This document shows, in pieces, positions 43,501 to 50,880 of a stretch of DNA of 64,000 nucleotides. The position numbers were made by a program, and so were the translations under genes. Where the stretch lies: the NCBI GenBank assembly GCA_943330745.2, contig CALQIX020000008.1, forward strand, positions 55,348 to 119,347. Direction: 5' to 3'. The notes under the pieces were generated by a model. The model was given only the letters and a program-made list of their open reading frames with translations, was not told the DNA's origin and did not search any database. The DNA comes from Lishizhenia tianjinensis (GTDB taxonomy: Bacteria > Bacteroidota > Bacteroidia > Flavobacteriales_D > Crocinitomicaceae). Each line of letters opens with the position of its first letter. Positions within the stretch are counted from its first letter, which is position 1.

Positions 43501-44468
43501 CTTAATCCCCGTTCGCTTCCAATCCAGATACTTGCGGACATATCTTTGAAAAGTGTACTTATTCCATTAAAAAGCAGGCCGTTTTTTTGGAAAATATTTT
43601 CAGTGTAATGAAAAATATTCCATTCTTTATCAATGGTGAAAAGTCCGTCATTTGATGTTGATATCATTGTTTTATCACCAACTCGACAAACGTCGGTTAT
43701 GTTAAGCAATCCAAATTTATTATCTAATAATTGAAATGAAGGCTCCAAGGTTTTTCGCTTTGTATGATAGGAGTAAAGACCTTGATTCGTTGCGATTAAC
43801 AATACTTCATTGGAATACCTAACGATGCGTTGTACCGAAACGGGCTTGTCATTTTTTTGTGGAATCGAAATTTTCTTTTTTCTTTTTAATACTGGATCTA
43901 CAATAAAAAATTCGTTGTTATCAGTAACAACAGCAAGTTCATTCAAGTTGATAGTAACTACGAGGTGAATTTTTTGATTGTTTACAAGGTAGGAGAAGGA
44001 AGTAAAACGAAGCTTACGTGTATCAAAATAAATCAAGCCATTACTAAGCGTTGCTATCCATAAGTTGTTGTTTTCGTCAACAGTAATGGATTCTATTTGT
44101 AGTGCTTGTTTTTTGTTGATAGTGAACGATTGAAACCTTTCTAAGTTCGGATCATAAAGGGTTAAACCATTTACAGTGCCAAACCAAATTCTGCCATCAT
44201 TTGTTTTTGCAGAACATTTGAACGACTGACTTAAGATGTTTTTGTTGTCATCCGGAGTGAAGACTTCAAAGGTTTTTCCATCAAAACGATTGAGCCCATC
44301 TTGAGTGCCAATCCAGATCCCGTAGTTGTTATCTTGAATAATAGTCGTTACGGAGCTCTGTGAAAGCCCATCGTTTATCGTATAATTGCGAAATCGATAT
44401 TCACCTTGCGCTACGTTAACAAACGAGCATAATAAAAAGAACAGGCCGATTACGAATTTTTTAATCAC
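40566..44468 (-). CDS. Propeller sensor with class III adenylyl cyclase and HD domain
   Basis: A 1300-aa multidomain sensor. A signal peptide (1-20) is followed by two-component-type propeller repeats (about 25-650, e.g. GIWIGTQDGLNRFDGKTFEV, GFLWLSSNKGLTKFDPASNK), a Y_Y_Y domain (about 700-780), one membrane helix (about 785-805, WWFWSLMALILSFISYIYI) and a coiled coil (about 810-880). A class III cyclase domain spans about 895-1080, with both metal Asp residues (FTDVVGFT and IGDAYM), the Lys of EKIKTIGDAYM, the Asp of YDIWGS and TVNEAQRM; these predict ATP as substrate and intact catalysis. A C-terminal HD domain (about 1130-1290) keeps H..HD..D (HHTKD, FHDAGF, DADLDYLG). The start is GTG, six bases after ferritin. 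Confidence 0.93.
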   Translation of the reverse strand: MIKKFVIGLFFLLCSFVNVAQGEYRFRNYTINDGLSQSSVTTIIQDNNYGIWIGTQDGLNRFDGKTFEVFTPDDNKNILSQSFKCSAKTNDGRIWFGTVNGLTLYDPNLERFQSFTINKKQALQIESITVDENNNLWIATLSNGLIYFDTRKLRFTSFSYLVNNQKIHLVVTINLNELAVVTDNNEFFIVDPVLKRKKKISIPQKNDKPVSVQRIVRYSNEVLLIATNQGLYSYHTKRKTLEPSFQLLDNKFGLLNITDVCRVGDKTMISTSNDGLFTIDKEWNIFHYTENIFQKNGLLFNGISTLFKDMSASIWIGSERGLSSFDPNNIGFLGIGPSDKLESGLPAANVWSFSECPDKSHLFIGTDAGVSRMNKATGLLEHFSRTILNPMDKEKSVVLSLFAISKDKIIAGCLDGLYLLEIQSSKTFSFKQIKYLDPTNALKHDRTYVIIPYQGSQYFLATRSGVVLIDIETNTASTFEHNPASPQTSISTGICRFGFKDESGKFWFATSSGGLNYLKNTTAGLKIIPFEYNSKLKAKAIDYINSICQSGKSTFWCGTSGSGLLKLNVKTGDVQVYNRAGGLPNNVIYGVLQDQDGFLWLSSNKGLTKFDPASNKTINYREMDGLMSNEFNLGAYFKSSDNLFYFGGIYGFNYFKPSDLIQSSTDLKVILTKVKVDGKWVSPDAENGILKSTLAHTKQLSLSYKQRSFTIRFQPSELCNPNLINYKYILEGSEEGEVFIQGTNEINFNALAPGNYTLKVYARSGLGAWSSQPAIMEIIVQSPYWSSWWFWSLMALILSFISYIYIRRRIDQGRREQVRLEIRITERTREIREQKKQIELQSEQIRLKKEKVEEQQKQLQIEKDKTESILLNILPESSVKELKSYGKVTAKAFSTVTVMFTDVVGFTKISENMSPSRLVSKLDIMFRKFDEIIVANRLEKIKTIGDAYMCAGGVPETNSTNPIDSCLAALQIQDYMAKIKYDALANLEDYWEIRLGINTGQVTAGVIGTQRLAYDIWGSTVNEAQRMEMLGEAGKVMVSGSTFAYIEPYFECEFKGKVQTKGRGLMDMYAVHRIKPELSLNNEGLFPNERFNQIVNLHHFSSIKYYKTEHHVLQMLELGLDANLYYHGVHHTKDVVKAVERLALLEGVTDEGLFLLKTAAIFHDAGFLESYQHNEPIGARMAEEILPQYGYTEDHIQTIKELIYVTQIPHKPKNKLQEIMCDADLDYLGREDFDEIADKLKRELMERALISSSKKWDEIQITFLNQHTYFTKTAIQTRQKVKEKNIASVKMRLEKNRYLD

Positions 44469-44474
44469 AAAATT

Positions 44475-44993
44475 TTAGGCGGTTGGCCCTGCTGGATTGG
44501 TGGGTTGAATGGCAGAATTTTCTAAATCACGGTCAAACATATACATGCCTCCTTTATCTCCACCAATAAGTTTTAACTTGTCCAAAACTGTTCGTGCAAG
44601 AGCTTCTTCTTCCAATTGTTCAGAAACGTACCATTGAACAAAATTATGAGTAGAATAATCTTTCTCTTGTAAACAAACATCTACTAAATTATTAATACTC
44701 TCAGTAACCTTTATTTCATGTTCCAATAGAAGGGAAAATACAGTTTCTAAGTTTTCAAAATGAACTGGAGGTTTACCTACAGCAGGAACAAGGGCAGTTC
44801 CGCCACGTTCATTCACAAATTTTATTAACTTCAGCATATGAAAACGCTCTTCGTCTGAATGTAAATACATGAATTTTGCAGTTCCATTAAGGCCATTATT
44901 TTCAGCCCACGAAGCCATTGCCAAATAGTATTGAGAAGATGAGGCTTCTTTTTCTATTTGATCATTTAATGCGAGTTCAACACGTTTATTCAT
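44475..44993 (-). CDS. ftnA: Bacterial non-haem ferritin
   Basis: A 172-aa four-helix ferritin. Ferroxidase ligands are visible: Glu in EKEASSSQYYLAMASW, EERFH (about residues 49-53) and EQLEEEALARTV toward the end. It stores iron as a ferrihydrite core in a 24-mer; the length and absence of a haem Met fit FtnA. A -7 box lies 19 bases upstream of the ATG. The adenylyl cyclase sensor gene starts six bases after its stop, so both may share a transcript. Confidence 0.93.
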   Translation of the reverse strand: MNKRVELALNDQIEKEASSSQYYLAMASWAENNGLNGTAKFMYLHSDEERFHMLKLIKFVNERGGTALVPAVGKPPVHFENLETVFSLLLEHEIKVTESINNLVDVCLQEKDYSTHNFVQWYVSEQLEEEALARTVLDKLKLIGGDKGGMYMFDRDLENSAIQPTNPAGPTA

Positions 44994-45012
44994 AATTTTT
45001 TGTTTGTTTCTT

Positions 45013-45020
45013 CAAATTTA
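45013..45020 (-). promoter_or_regulatory. -7 promoter box of the ferritin-cyclase operon
   Basis: TAAATTTG on the minus strand, a full TAnnTTTG match, 19 bases before the ferritin ATG. Confidence 0.5.
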
Positions 45021-45070
45021 CGACTCTTTCAGTAGCTAATGTATCAATTTTTGAAATAATTTCTTTCGTT

Positions 45071-46183
45071 TTAAGCATGAATGTATCTCATTACCTGAAA
45101 TGATAAATGAGTAAAAACAATTCGGGGGTTCGCGTTTCGCTCTAGGTGGTAATGAATGTCATTCATCGTTTGCATGAAAGATTGAATGTTTTTTCCGTGA
45201 ATGAATTTTGCGAAGTTCTTTAAAAATTCCGCCTCATCATTCGATAACTGATTGATGGCTCCAGAAGTATAATTCAATAAAATGCTTTGCCTAATTAAAT
45301 GCAACGCGTATAAAACAAATAGTTTTTGTTTTTCTTTTGTTTGTTGAGCGGTCTCTTCTGCCCAATCGAGCATAGCTGTTACATCTTTTTTAAAGCTGGA
45401 TCGCATCAAGTTTTTAAACAACTCTAAAAAATCGGTGTTCTCTTGTTGTTCAATTTGATGTTTAGCCTTTATGTAATTCCCTGCAGAAAAGGAAGCGATA
45501 CTTTCTGCCGTATTTTGATCAATTAACAGGCTATTCACTAAATAGTGAGCTAGAACATCTTCGTTAATTCGGGGCACATTTACCAATTGAGTTCGCGATA
45601 AAATTGTTGGCAACATGTGTTCCGTTGATTCACAAAGCAATATAAACAACGATTTATCGGGTGGTTCTTCCAGTATTTTCAATAGCTTATTGGCGCAAAT
45701 GGCATTCATTTCCTCAGCCATCCAAATTATATAAACTTTGTATCCTCCCTCATAGGATTTTAGTGCTGTTTTACGAATAATCTCCTGACTTTCCTCTGTG
45801 CTAATTATGGGTTTACGCTCCCTGTCATCCATGCGCTGTGTCCACTCATATAAATCAAAATAGGCGCTTTCTTTCAGCTGTATGCGCCAATCAGGTAAAA
45901 GTTTGGATGAAATCTTGGAAATGGATTGCACTACGGGGAAGAAAAAGTGTAAATCGGGATGTTGAAGATCATCCACCTTTTTGCACCCACTGCACTGCCC
46001 GCAACTGTCTGTTTCTGTGCGATTTTCACAAAACACATATTGAATAAATGCCAGTGCCAAAGGGAGAGTTCCATAACCCATTTGTCCAGCAAACAATTGT
46101 GTTTGAGCAATTTTATCTGCTTTAGCCACTTGAATTAAGTGCTGTTTTAATTCCTTTTGCCCAATTACATTCTTAAATAACAT
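45071..46183 (-). CDS. holB: DNA polymerase III clamp-loader subunit delta' (HolB-like)
   Basis: A 370-aa AAA+ clamp-loader protein. The N-terminus reads MLFKNVIGQKELKQHLIQVA; the P-loop position reads GQMGYGTLPLALAF, without the usual GK(T/S), as expected for a delta' stator that does not hydrolyse ATP. A four-Cys zinc module is present (CENR..CGQCSGC). AEEMNAICANKLLKILEEPP corresponds to the sensor region and the SRC-like motif is changed to ILSRTQLVNVP. It opens and loads the sliding clamp together with tau/gamma and delta. Confidence 0.9.
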   Translation of the reverse strand: MLFKNVIGQKELKQHLIQVAKADKIAQTQLFAGQMGYGTLPLALAFIQYVFCENRTETDSCGQCSGCKKVDDLQHPDLHFFFPVVQSISKISSKLLPDWRIQLKESAYFDLYEWTQRMDDRERKPIISTEESQEIIRKTALKSYEGGYKVYIIWMAEEMNAICANKLLKILEEPPDKSLFILLCESTEHMLPTILSRTQLVNVPRINEDVLAHYLVNSLLIDQNTAESIASFSAGNYIKAKHQIEQQENTDFLELFKNLMRSSFKKDVTAMLDWAEETAQQTKEKQKLFVLYALHLIRQSILLNYTSGAINQLSNDEAEFLKNFAKFIHGKNIQSFMQTMNDIHYHLERNANPRIVFTHLSFQVMRYIHA

Positions 46184-46251
46184 CGTTTAAAATTAGTTCA
46201 AATTTTAAAACCTACGAGAGAAAAGTGTAATTTCGAGCAAACAAAAGTGCA

Positions 46252-46716
46252 ATGAATTTTATCGAACCCAATTTAGAGACCATTTTAACTCACTTAGAAA
46301 ATATTGAGTCAACCACCCAACCACTTTGGGGATCCATGTCTGCTCAACGCATGGTGGAACACCTTTCTGATTCATTGAAAATGGCAGTGGGACAAAACAT
46401 TTTTCCGCTTGAAGTACCAGAAGATCGTATTCCGAAAATGAAAGAATTTTTGCTTTCTGAAAAACCGATGGCAAAAAATATAGAAGTTCCGTTTGCTAAA
46501 AAAAATGAGGAATTGAGGAGCACTGATTTGGAATTAGCTATTGATGAATTGGCGGAAAACTGGGTGGAGTTTGAAGAATATTTCTCGGACAATGAGCTCT
46601 ATACAACTCTTCATCCGTATTATGGCCCGCTAAATTATGAAGAATGGAATCGCTTGCATGCCAAACATTTTACGCACCATTTGCAGCAGTTCGGTTTGGT
46701 TGAAGAGCGAATTTAA
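46252..46716 (+). CDS. DUF1569 (DinB-like) family protein
   Basis: A 154-aa four-helix-bundle protein. MSAQRMVEHLSDSLKMAVG (about residues 28-46) and HPYYGPLNYEEWNRLHAKHF (about 122-141) followed by THHLQQFGL place His residues as in DinB/DUF1569 putative metal-dependent hydrolases. No substrate is known. A near-consensus -7 box TAATTTCG lies about 20 bases upstream of the ATG. Confidence 0.85.
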   Translation: MNFIEPNLETILTHLENIESTTQPLWGSMSAQRMVEHLSDSLKMAVGQNIFPLEVPEDRIPKMKEFLLSEKPMAKNIEVPFAKKNEELRSTDLELAIDELAENWVEFEEYFSDNELYTTLHPYYGPLNYEEWNRLHAKHFTHHLQQFGLVEERI

Positions 46717-46765
46717 CTAACCGTAATCCTCTGAGGGAGGTGAATAAAACCTCAAAATAAAAAAT

Positions 46766-46773
46766 TACCTTTG
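46766..46773 (+). promoter_or_regulatory. -7 promoter box of cysS
   Basis: TACCTTTG, a full match, 15 bases before the cysS ATG at 46789. Just before it, GAGGT/ACCTC may form a small hairpin after the DUF1569 gene. Confidence 0.5.
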
Positions 46774-46788
46774 CAACTCAATTGTTGT

Positions 46789-48252
46789 ATGGAAAATCAA
46801 AAAAATCTTCAGATTTACAATAGCCTTTCAGGAAAGAAAGAAATTTTTGAACCCTTGCATGAAAACCATGTAGGGATGTACGTTTGTGGTCCGACCTTAT
46901 ACTCGGAGCCGCACATGGGAAACATGAGAACCTTCATTAATTTCGATCTCATTTATCGTTATCTTCTACACCTCGGTTTTAAGGTAAAATATGTCAGAAA
47001 CATTACGGATGCCGGTCACATTACCAATAGCGCTGGAAATGAAGAAGATAGCATCGGTAAAGCTGCTCGTTTAGAGCAAATGCAATCCTTGGAAATTGTG
47101 TACAAATACAATGTAAAATTCCAAGATCTACAGAGGATTTATAATTTATTGCCTCCTTCTATTGAACCCACTGCAACCGGCCATATACAAGAACAGATTG
47201 AAATAATTGAACAAATCATTGAAAATGGCTACGCCTATTCGGTAAATGGATCCGTTTATTTCGATACAAAACGGTATATGCAAGATTTCAATTATGGAAT
47301 TTTGAGCGGACGCAAAGTAGATGAACTAGAAAATGAAACTCGATCGCTGAACGCTCAAGACGAAAAACGTTTTTTTGCTGATTTCGCTTTATGGAAAAAA
47401 GCCAATGCAGATGATATGCAGATTTGGCGTTCCCCTTGGGGAAATGGAAATCCGGGTTGGCATATTGAGTGTACGGCAATGAGCACCAAATATTTGGGAA
47501 AACATTTTGATATTCACGGTGGTGGTATGGACCTAAAATTTCCGCATCATGAGGATGAAATCGCACAAAGTTGTGGATCGTTTGGATGCAATCCTGCCAA
47601 ATACTGGATGCATGCCAATATGTTGAATGTGAACGGTCAAAAAATGAGTAAGTCCTTTGGAAACTACTTTTTACCCAAAGAAATCATTGAAGGGACAACA
47701 TCCTTATTTAAAAAAGCATACCCCGCCAATGTTCTGCGCTTTTTTATGATGCAAGCCCATTATAGAAGTACCCTAGATTTTACAGAAACAGCTCTTGATG
47801 CAGCCGAAAAAGGGTTTAGTCGACTAACTGACGGGTTAAATTTAATTGAAAAATTGACTGTTTCAGAAACTTCTTCGATAGATGTAAATTCAATTGTAGC
47901 CAGTTTTTATACCGCTATGAATGATGATTTCAATGCGCCTATTTTAATTGCTTCGCTTTTTGATGCTGTAAGACAAATAAACCTCATCAACGATGGAAAT
48001 GCAACAATCTCTGAGTCTGATAAAGATTTGTTAGAAAGCGAAATGAATAATTTTCTTTTCGATGTGTTAGGACTAGAAATTGCCACGACCAATAACGATT
48101 CAAAATTGAATCCCGTAATGGATTTGGTTTTAGATTTGCGTCAACAAGCGCGTACCAACAAGGATTGGACAACTTCCGATAAAATTAGAGACGGGTTGGC
48201 TGCCGCAGGAATCGTTGTAAAAGACGGTAAGGAAGGGACAACTTGGAGTTGA
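46789..48252 (+). CDS. cysS: Cysteine--tRNA ligase
   Basis: A 487-aa class I synthetase: the zinc-ligand/HIGH region is MYVCGPTLYSEPHMGNMRTF (HIGH as HMGN). The core has WHIECTAMSTKYLG and FDIHGGGMDLKFPHHEDEIA, and the KMSKS motif is present as KMSKSFGNYF (about residues 285-294). The C-terminal DALR domain is present. The ATG at MENQKN was chosen rather than an upstream TTG because a -7 box overlaps that TTG. The enzyme charges tRNA-Cys. Confidence 0.97.
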   Translation: MENQKNLQIYNSLSGKKEIFEPLHENHVGMYVCGPTLYSEPHMGNMRTFINFDLIYRYLLHLGFKVKYVRNITDAGHITNSAGNEEDSIGKAARLEQMQSLEIVYKYNVKFQDLQRIYNLLPPSIEPTATGHIQEQIEIIEQIIENGYAYSVNGSVYFDTKRYMQDFNYGILSGRKVDELENETRSLNAQDEKRFFADFALWKKANADDMQIWRSPWGNGNPGWHIECTAMSTKYLGKHFDIHGGGMDLKFPHHEDEIAQSCGSFGCNPAKYWMHANMLNVNGQKMSKSFGNYFLPKEIIEGTTSLFKKAYPANVLRFFMMQAHYRSTLDFTETALDAAEKGFSRLTDGLNLIEKLTVSETSSIDVNSIVASFYTAMNDDFNAPILIASLFDAVRQINLINDGNATISESDKDLLESEMNNFLFDVLGLEIATTNNDSKLNPVMDLVLDLRQQARTNKDWTTSDKIRDGLAAAGIVVKDGKEGTTWS

Positions 48253-48256
48253 TAAA

Positions 48257-48481
48257 TCACACATTTTTCTGTCGTCCTTGTAGCAAGTAATATGAATTAA
48301 TCAACACAATGGCAGCATTGGTAATTATTATGGGGATTGATGGAAGCAAGGCCCCATATGCTATAAAAACAAGACAGCCTAGTGTGTTGACCAAGCGTAA
48401 ATAGGTCATGTTTTTCATCAGGAAAGATACAAGCACCAACAGTGATGCTAAGTAACCAATGTACTCGGTGTAATTATTCAT
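48257..48481 (-). CDS. Small inner-membrane protein, YgjV-like
   Basis: A 74-aa protein with three hydrophobic segments (about 6-22, 28-47 and 48-66) and the YLASLLVLVSFLMKNMTYLR signature seen in the YgjV-type inner-membrane family. Such proteins are often mis-labelled 'uroporphyrinogen decarboxylase' in annotations. The ATG overlaps the miaA stop by four bases. The function is unknown. Confidence 0.75.
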   Translation of the reverse strand: MNNYTEYIGYLASLLVLVSFLMKNMTYLRLVNTLGCLVFIAYGALLPSIPIIITNAAIVLINSYYLLQGRQKNV

Positions 48482-49386
48482 TTTTCAATTGTAAGGTTGG
48501 ATTTTATTTCGTTTAAATTGGAAGATAAACTTCCATTCAGGTATCTACCAGGTTGATGGCTTTTAAACCAAGTAATCTGTCGCTTTGCATAATTTCTGGA
48601 ATGCTGCTTGATTAATTCGATTGCTTCCTCTCGAGAAACTTTGGCGTCAAAAAAATCAAATAATTCGCGGTAACCGACGGTTTGCAAGGATTTTAATTGG
48701 CGCAAGTGAAATACTCTCCTAGCCTCTTCCTCTAATCCCGCCAGCATCATTGCATCAACACGCGAATTAATTCTAGCATACAGCTCATTCCTAGGCAAAT
48801 CTATCGTAAAATAGCTGGTGTTTTCAAACCGAGGTAGGATATGCTCCATTCTAAGTTCGGTCATAGTTTTACCTGACAAACGCATCGCTTCAATTGCTCT
48901 AATTACTCGTAGTGGATTATTAAAGTCAACTTGGTTAAAATAACCTTCATCTTTCATTTTTAATTCCTCTAACAATAAACCCAATCCATCTACTTCAACT
49001 TGTAGGGTTAATTCTCGTTGTAAATCAGAATCATGCGGAATATCATTTAGTCCTTCACACAAAGCTTGAATAAATAACCCTGATCCACCGACAATCACAA
49101 TGTTTTTATGATTGGATAGTTCATCCTCAATGACTTGGGATGCAGCGGCAGCAAATTGAGCAGCAGAAACCTCATCTTTTAAATTATGAGAATCAATAAA
49201 ATAATGCTTCACGCCTTTCATTTCTTCAAGGCTTGGTTTGGCAGTTCCAATGGAAAGTTCCCGGTAAAATTGACGTGAATCTGCAGAAACAACAACACAA
49301 TTTAGTTCTTGGGCTAGTTCGACTGCTAAGGATGTTTTTCCACTGGCTGTTGGACCTTGAATAACAATGATTTGGGGACGTTTCAT
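48478..49386 (-). CDS. miaA: tRNA dimethylallyltransferase
   Basis: A 302-aa enzyme with P-loop GPTASGKTSLAVELA (residues 9-23), SADSRQFYRELSIGTAKPS, HYFIDSH, IVGGSGLFIQALCEG, RVIRAIEAMRLSGKT and the KRQITWFK motif. It transfers dimethylallyl to A37 of tRNAs reading U-starting codons. It shares four-base overlaps on both sides, placing it in the mltF-like-miaA-ygjV-like operon. Confidence 0.95.
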   Translation of the reverse strand: MKRPQIIVIQGPTASGKTSLAVELAQELNCVVVSADSRQFYRELSIGTAKPSLEEMKGVKHYFIDSHNLKDEVSAAQFAAAASQVIEDELSNHKNIVIVGGSGLFIQALCEGLNDIPHDSDLQRELTLQVEVDGLGLLLEELKMKDEGYFNQVDFNNPLRVIRAIEAMRLSGKTMTELRMEHILPRFENTSYFTIDLPRNELYARINSRVDAMMLAGLEEEARRVFHLRQLKSLQTVGYRELFDFFDAKVSREEAIELIKQHSRNYAKRQITWFKSHQPGRYLNGSLSSNLNEIKSNLTIEK

Positions 49387-50807
49387 TTATTCAATTGTTC
49401 TTTCCATTTCATGTACTGGGTGTAAACCGTATTGGCATAATCTGCTGCATGTCCGCGATAAGCCCCACATTGAGCAGCGGCATCCCTGTAATAGGAAGGC
49501 TTGGATAAATTGCGCAACATTACCTCAACATTCCCTTCCCAAACATACGGATTAAGTTCATTTTTACCAGCCAATTTCATGGCATCTTCAATATGACAGT
49601 AACCAGCGTTGTAGGAAGCTAAAGCAAATTTAATTTGATCCTCGCGTTTAGGAACCTTGGCATATTTTTGTAATAATTCTTTCATCATTTTCATTCCCCC
49701 TTCGATTTGTTCTTCCGCACTCGAATTAGGAAATACTTTATATTGTGGACCTGATATTGGCATAAATTGCATCATGCCGTAAGCCCCCCCAAGACCTACT
49801 GCATTTGGATTAAACCTACTTTCTTTGTGTGCTATCGCGGCCAATAACAACCAATCCTCTCCGTGTTTTTTTGCGCTTGCTTTAAAATAGGAATCGTAGG
49901 GTGAAAGCACGCCACCTGATGGCTCCGTCATGTCTGTGGAAGGTTCGGGTTCAACTTTAAAAACTTCCGAGCCAAAATACCGAGAAACCAATTCCTCAAA
50001 CCGTGCGGATTTGATGTAATTTGCCAACCAAGCATCTATTGTGCTTTTTAATTGCGGACTCGTTTTGCGAAGGCCAAAAGCAATGGATTGTGTGAATGAA
50101 ATAGGTGTAGAAACATCAATTTGTGGATTTTCCTTTGCGGACAATCGAGCAATATTTTCCTCCGCAATGGTCAAGGGGATCAATCCAGTAGAAACAGAAT
50201 TAATGTAGTCTTCCGTCACAGGGTCGCCAGGTAATTCTTTGCAATAGATGGTGTCTCCAATTTCTTCTTGAAGATTCACTAATCTTTTGTAATAGGCAGA
50301 TTGTCGCCGCACAAAAAGGGTCCGATTTCTTAAAAGTGTTGGGTCAGTAATTAATTGTTTCTGAATTTCTTCCGGAGTCATATTTTCCCACCCATTTGGC
50401 TTTTGTTGCACTAAAACTTGTCGTGTTTTAAGATAAGGAATAGAAAATGTATGAATGCGTTGCCTGTCTCGAGTTATCGTATAGTTACAGGCAATAATGT
50501 CTCCTTCTCCGTTCTGTAAAGAGGAATGGAATTTTCGTGCATCTGAAATAACTTTTACTCTCAATTTCAGACCAATATGCTTCGCGAAATCCGCTAAAAC
50601 CTCATATTCAAAACCCATTTCCTTTTCGCGATAAATGAAATAGGATGTTGAGCTGTTTTCAGTCAGCATTGTTAATACGCCCTTTTTTTTAAGTTGGTTT
50701 AGGTCAATTGGCACGCCTTTTTTTATTGCCACAGGACGGTCTGAACATGCTAATAACATCAGCATGAAAAAAAGACTCACGAAACGACCTTTTTTAAGCA
50801 TATTCAA
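49383..50807 (-). CDS. MltF-like lytic transglycosylase with solute-binding domain
   Basis: A 474-aa lipoprotein (lipobox LLAC, Cys about 21). An N-terminal SBP_bac_3 domain (about 40-270; GVLTMLTENSSTSYFIYREK, GDIIACNYTITRDRQRIHTF) is followed by an SLT/goose-lysozyme domain (about 310-465). The latter has WLLLAAIAHKESRFNPNAVG with the catalytic Glu near 326, GGAYGMMQFMP and LASYNAGYCHIEDAMKL. It cleaves peptidoglycan glycan strands and may be tuned by a bound ligand (MltF family knowledge). It is the first gene of the operon with miaA. Confidence 0.93.
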   Translation of the reverse strand: MNMLKKGRFVSLFFMLMLLACSDRPVAIKKGVPIDLNQLKKKGVLTMLTENSSTSYFIYREKEMGFEYEVLADFAKHIGLKLRVKVISDARKFHSSLQNGEGDIIACNYTITRDRQRIHTFSIPYLKTRQVLVQQKPNGWENMTPEEIQKQLITDPTLLRNRTLFVRRQSAYYKRLVNLQEEIGDTIYCKELPGDPVTEDYINSVSTGLIPLTIAEENIARLSAKENPQIDVSTPISFTQSIAFGLRKTSPQLKSTIDAWLANYIKSARFEELVSRYFGSEVFKVEPEPSTDMTEPSGGVLSPYDSYFKASAKKHGEDWLLLAAIAHKESRFNPNAVGLGGAYGMMQFMPISGPQYKVFPNSSAEEQIEGGMKMMKELLQKYAKVPKREDQIKFALASYNAGYCHIEDAMKLAGKNELNPYVWEGNVEVMLRNLSKPSYYRDAAAQCGAYRGHAADYANTVYTQYMKWKEQLNK

Positions 50808-50854
50808 AATTCATTTACGTGAAAAAATAAAATAAGTTCTGAAAAACTTTTGTT

Positions 50855-50862
50855 TAGTTTTG
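50855..50862 (+). promoter_or_regulatory. -7 promoter box of the GH16 gene
   Basis: TAGTTTTG, a TAnnTTTG match, 18 bases before the ATG at 50881. Confidence 0.45.
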
Positions 50863-50880
50863 TCTATCAATTCCTTCTTT

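Noticed and set aside
46736..46755. Small hairpin GAGGT/ACCTC after the DUF1569 gene
   Set aside because: Five pairs with an A-rich tail on the coding strand are too weak to call a terminator.
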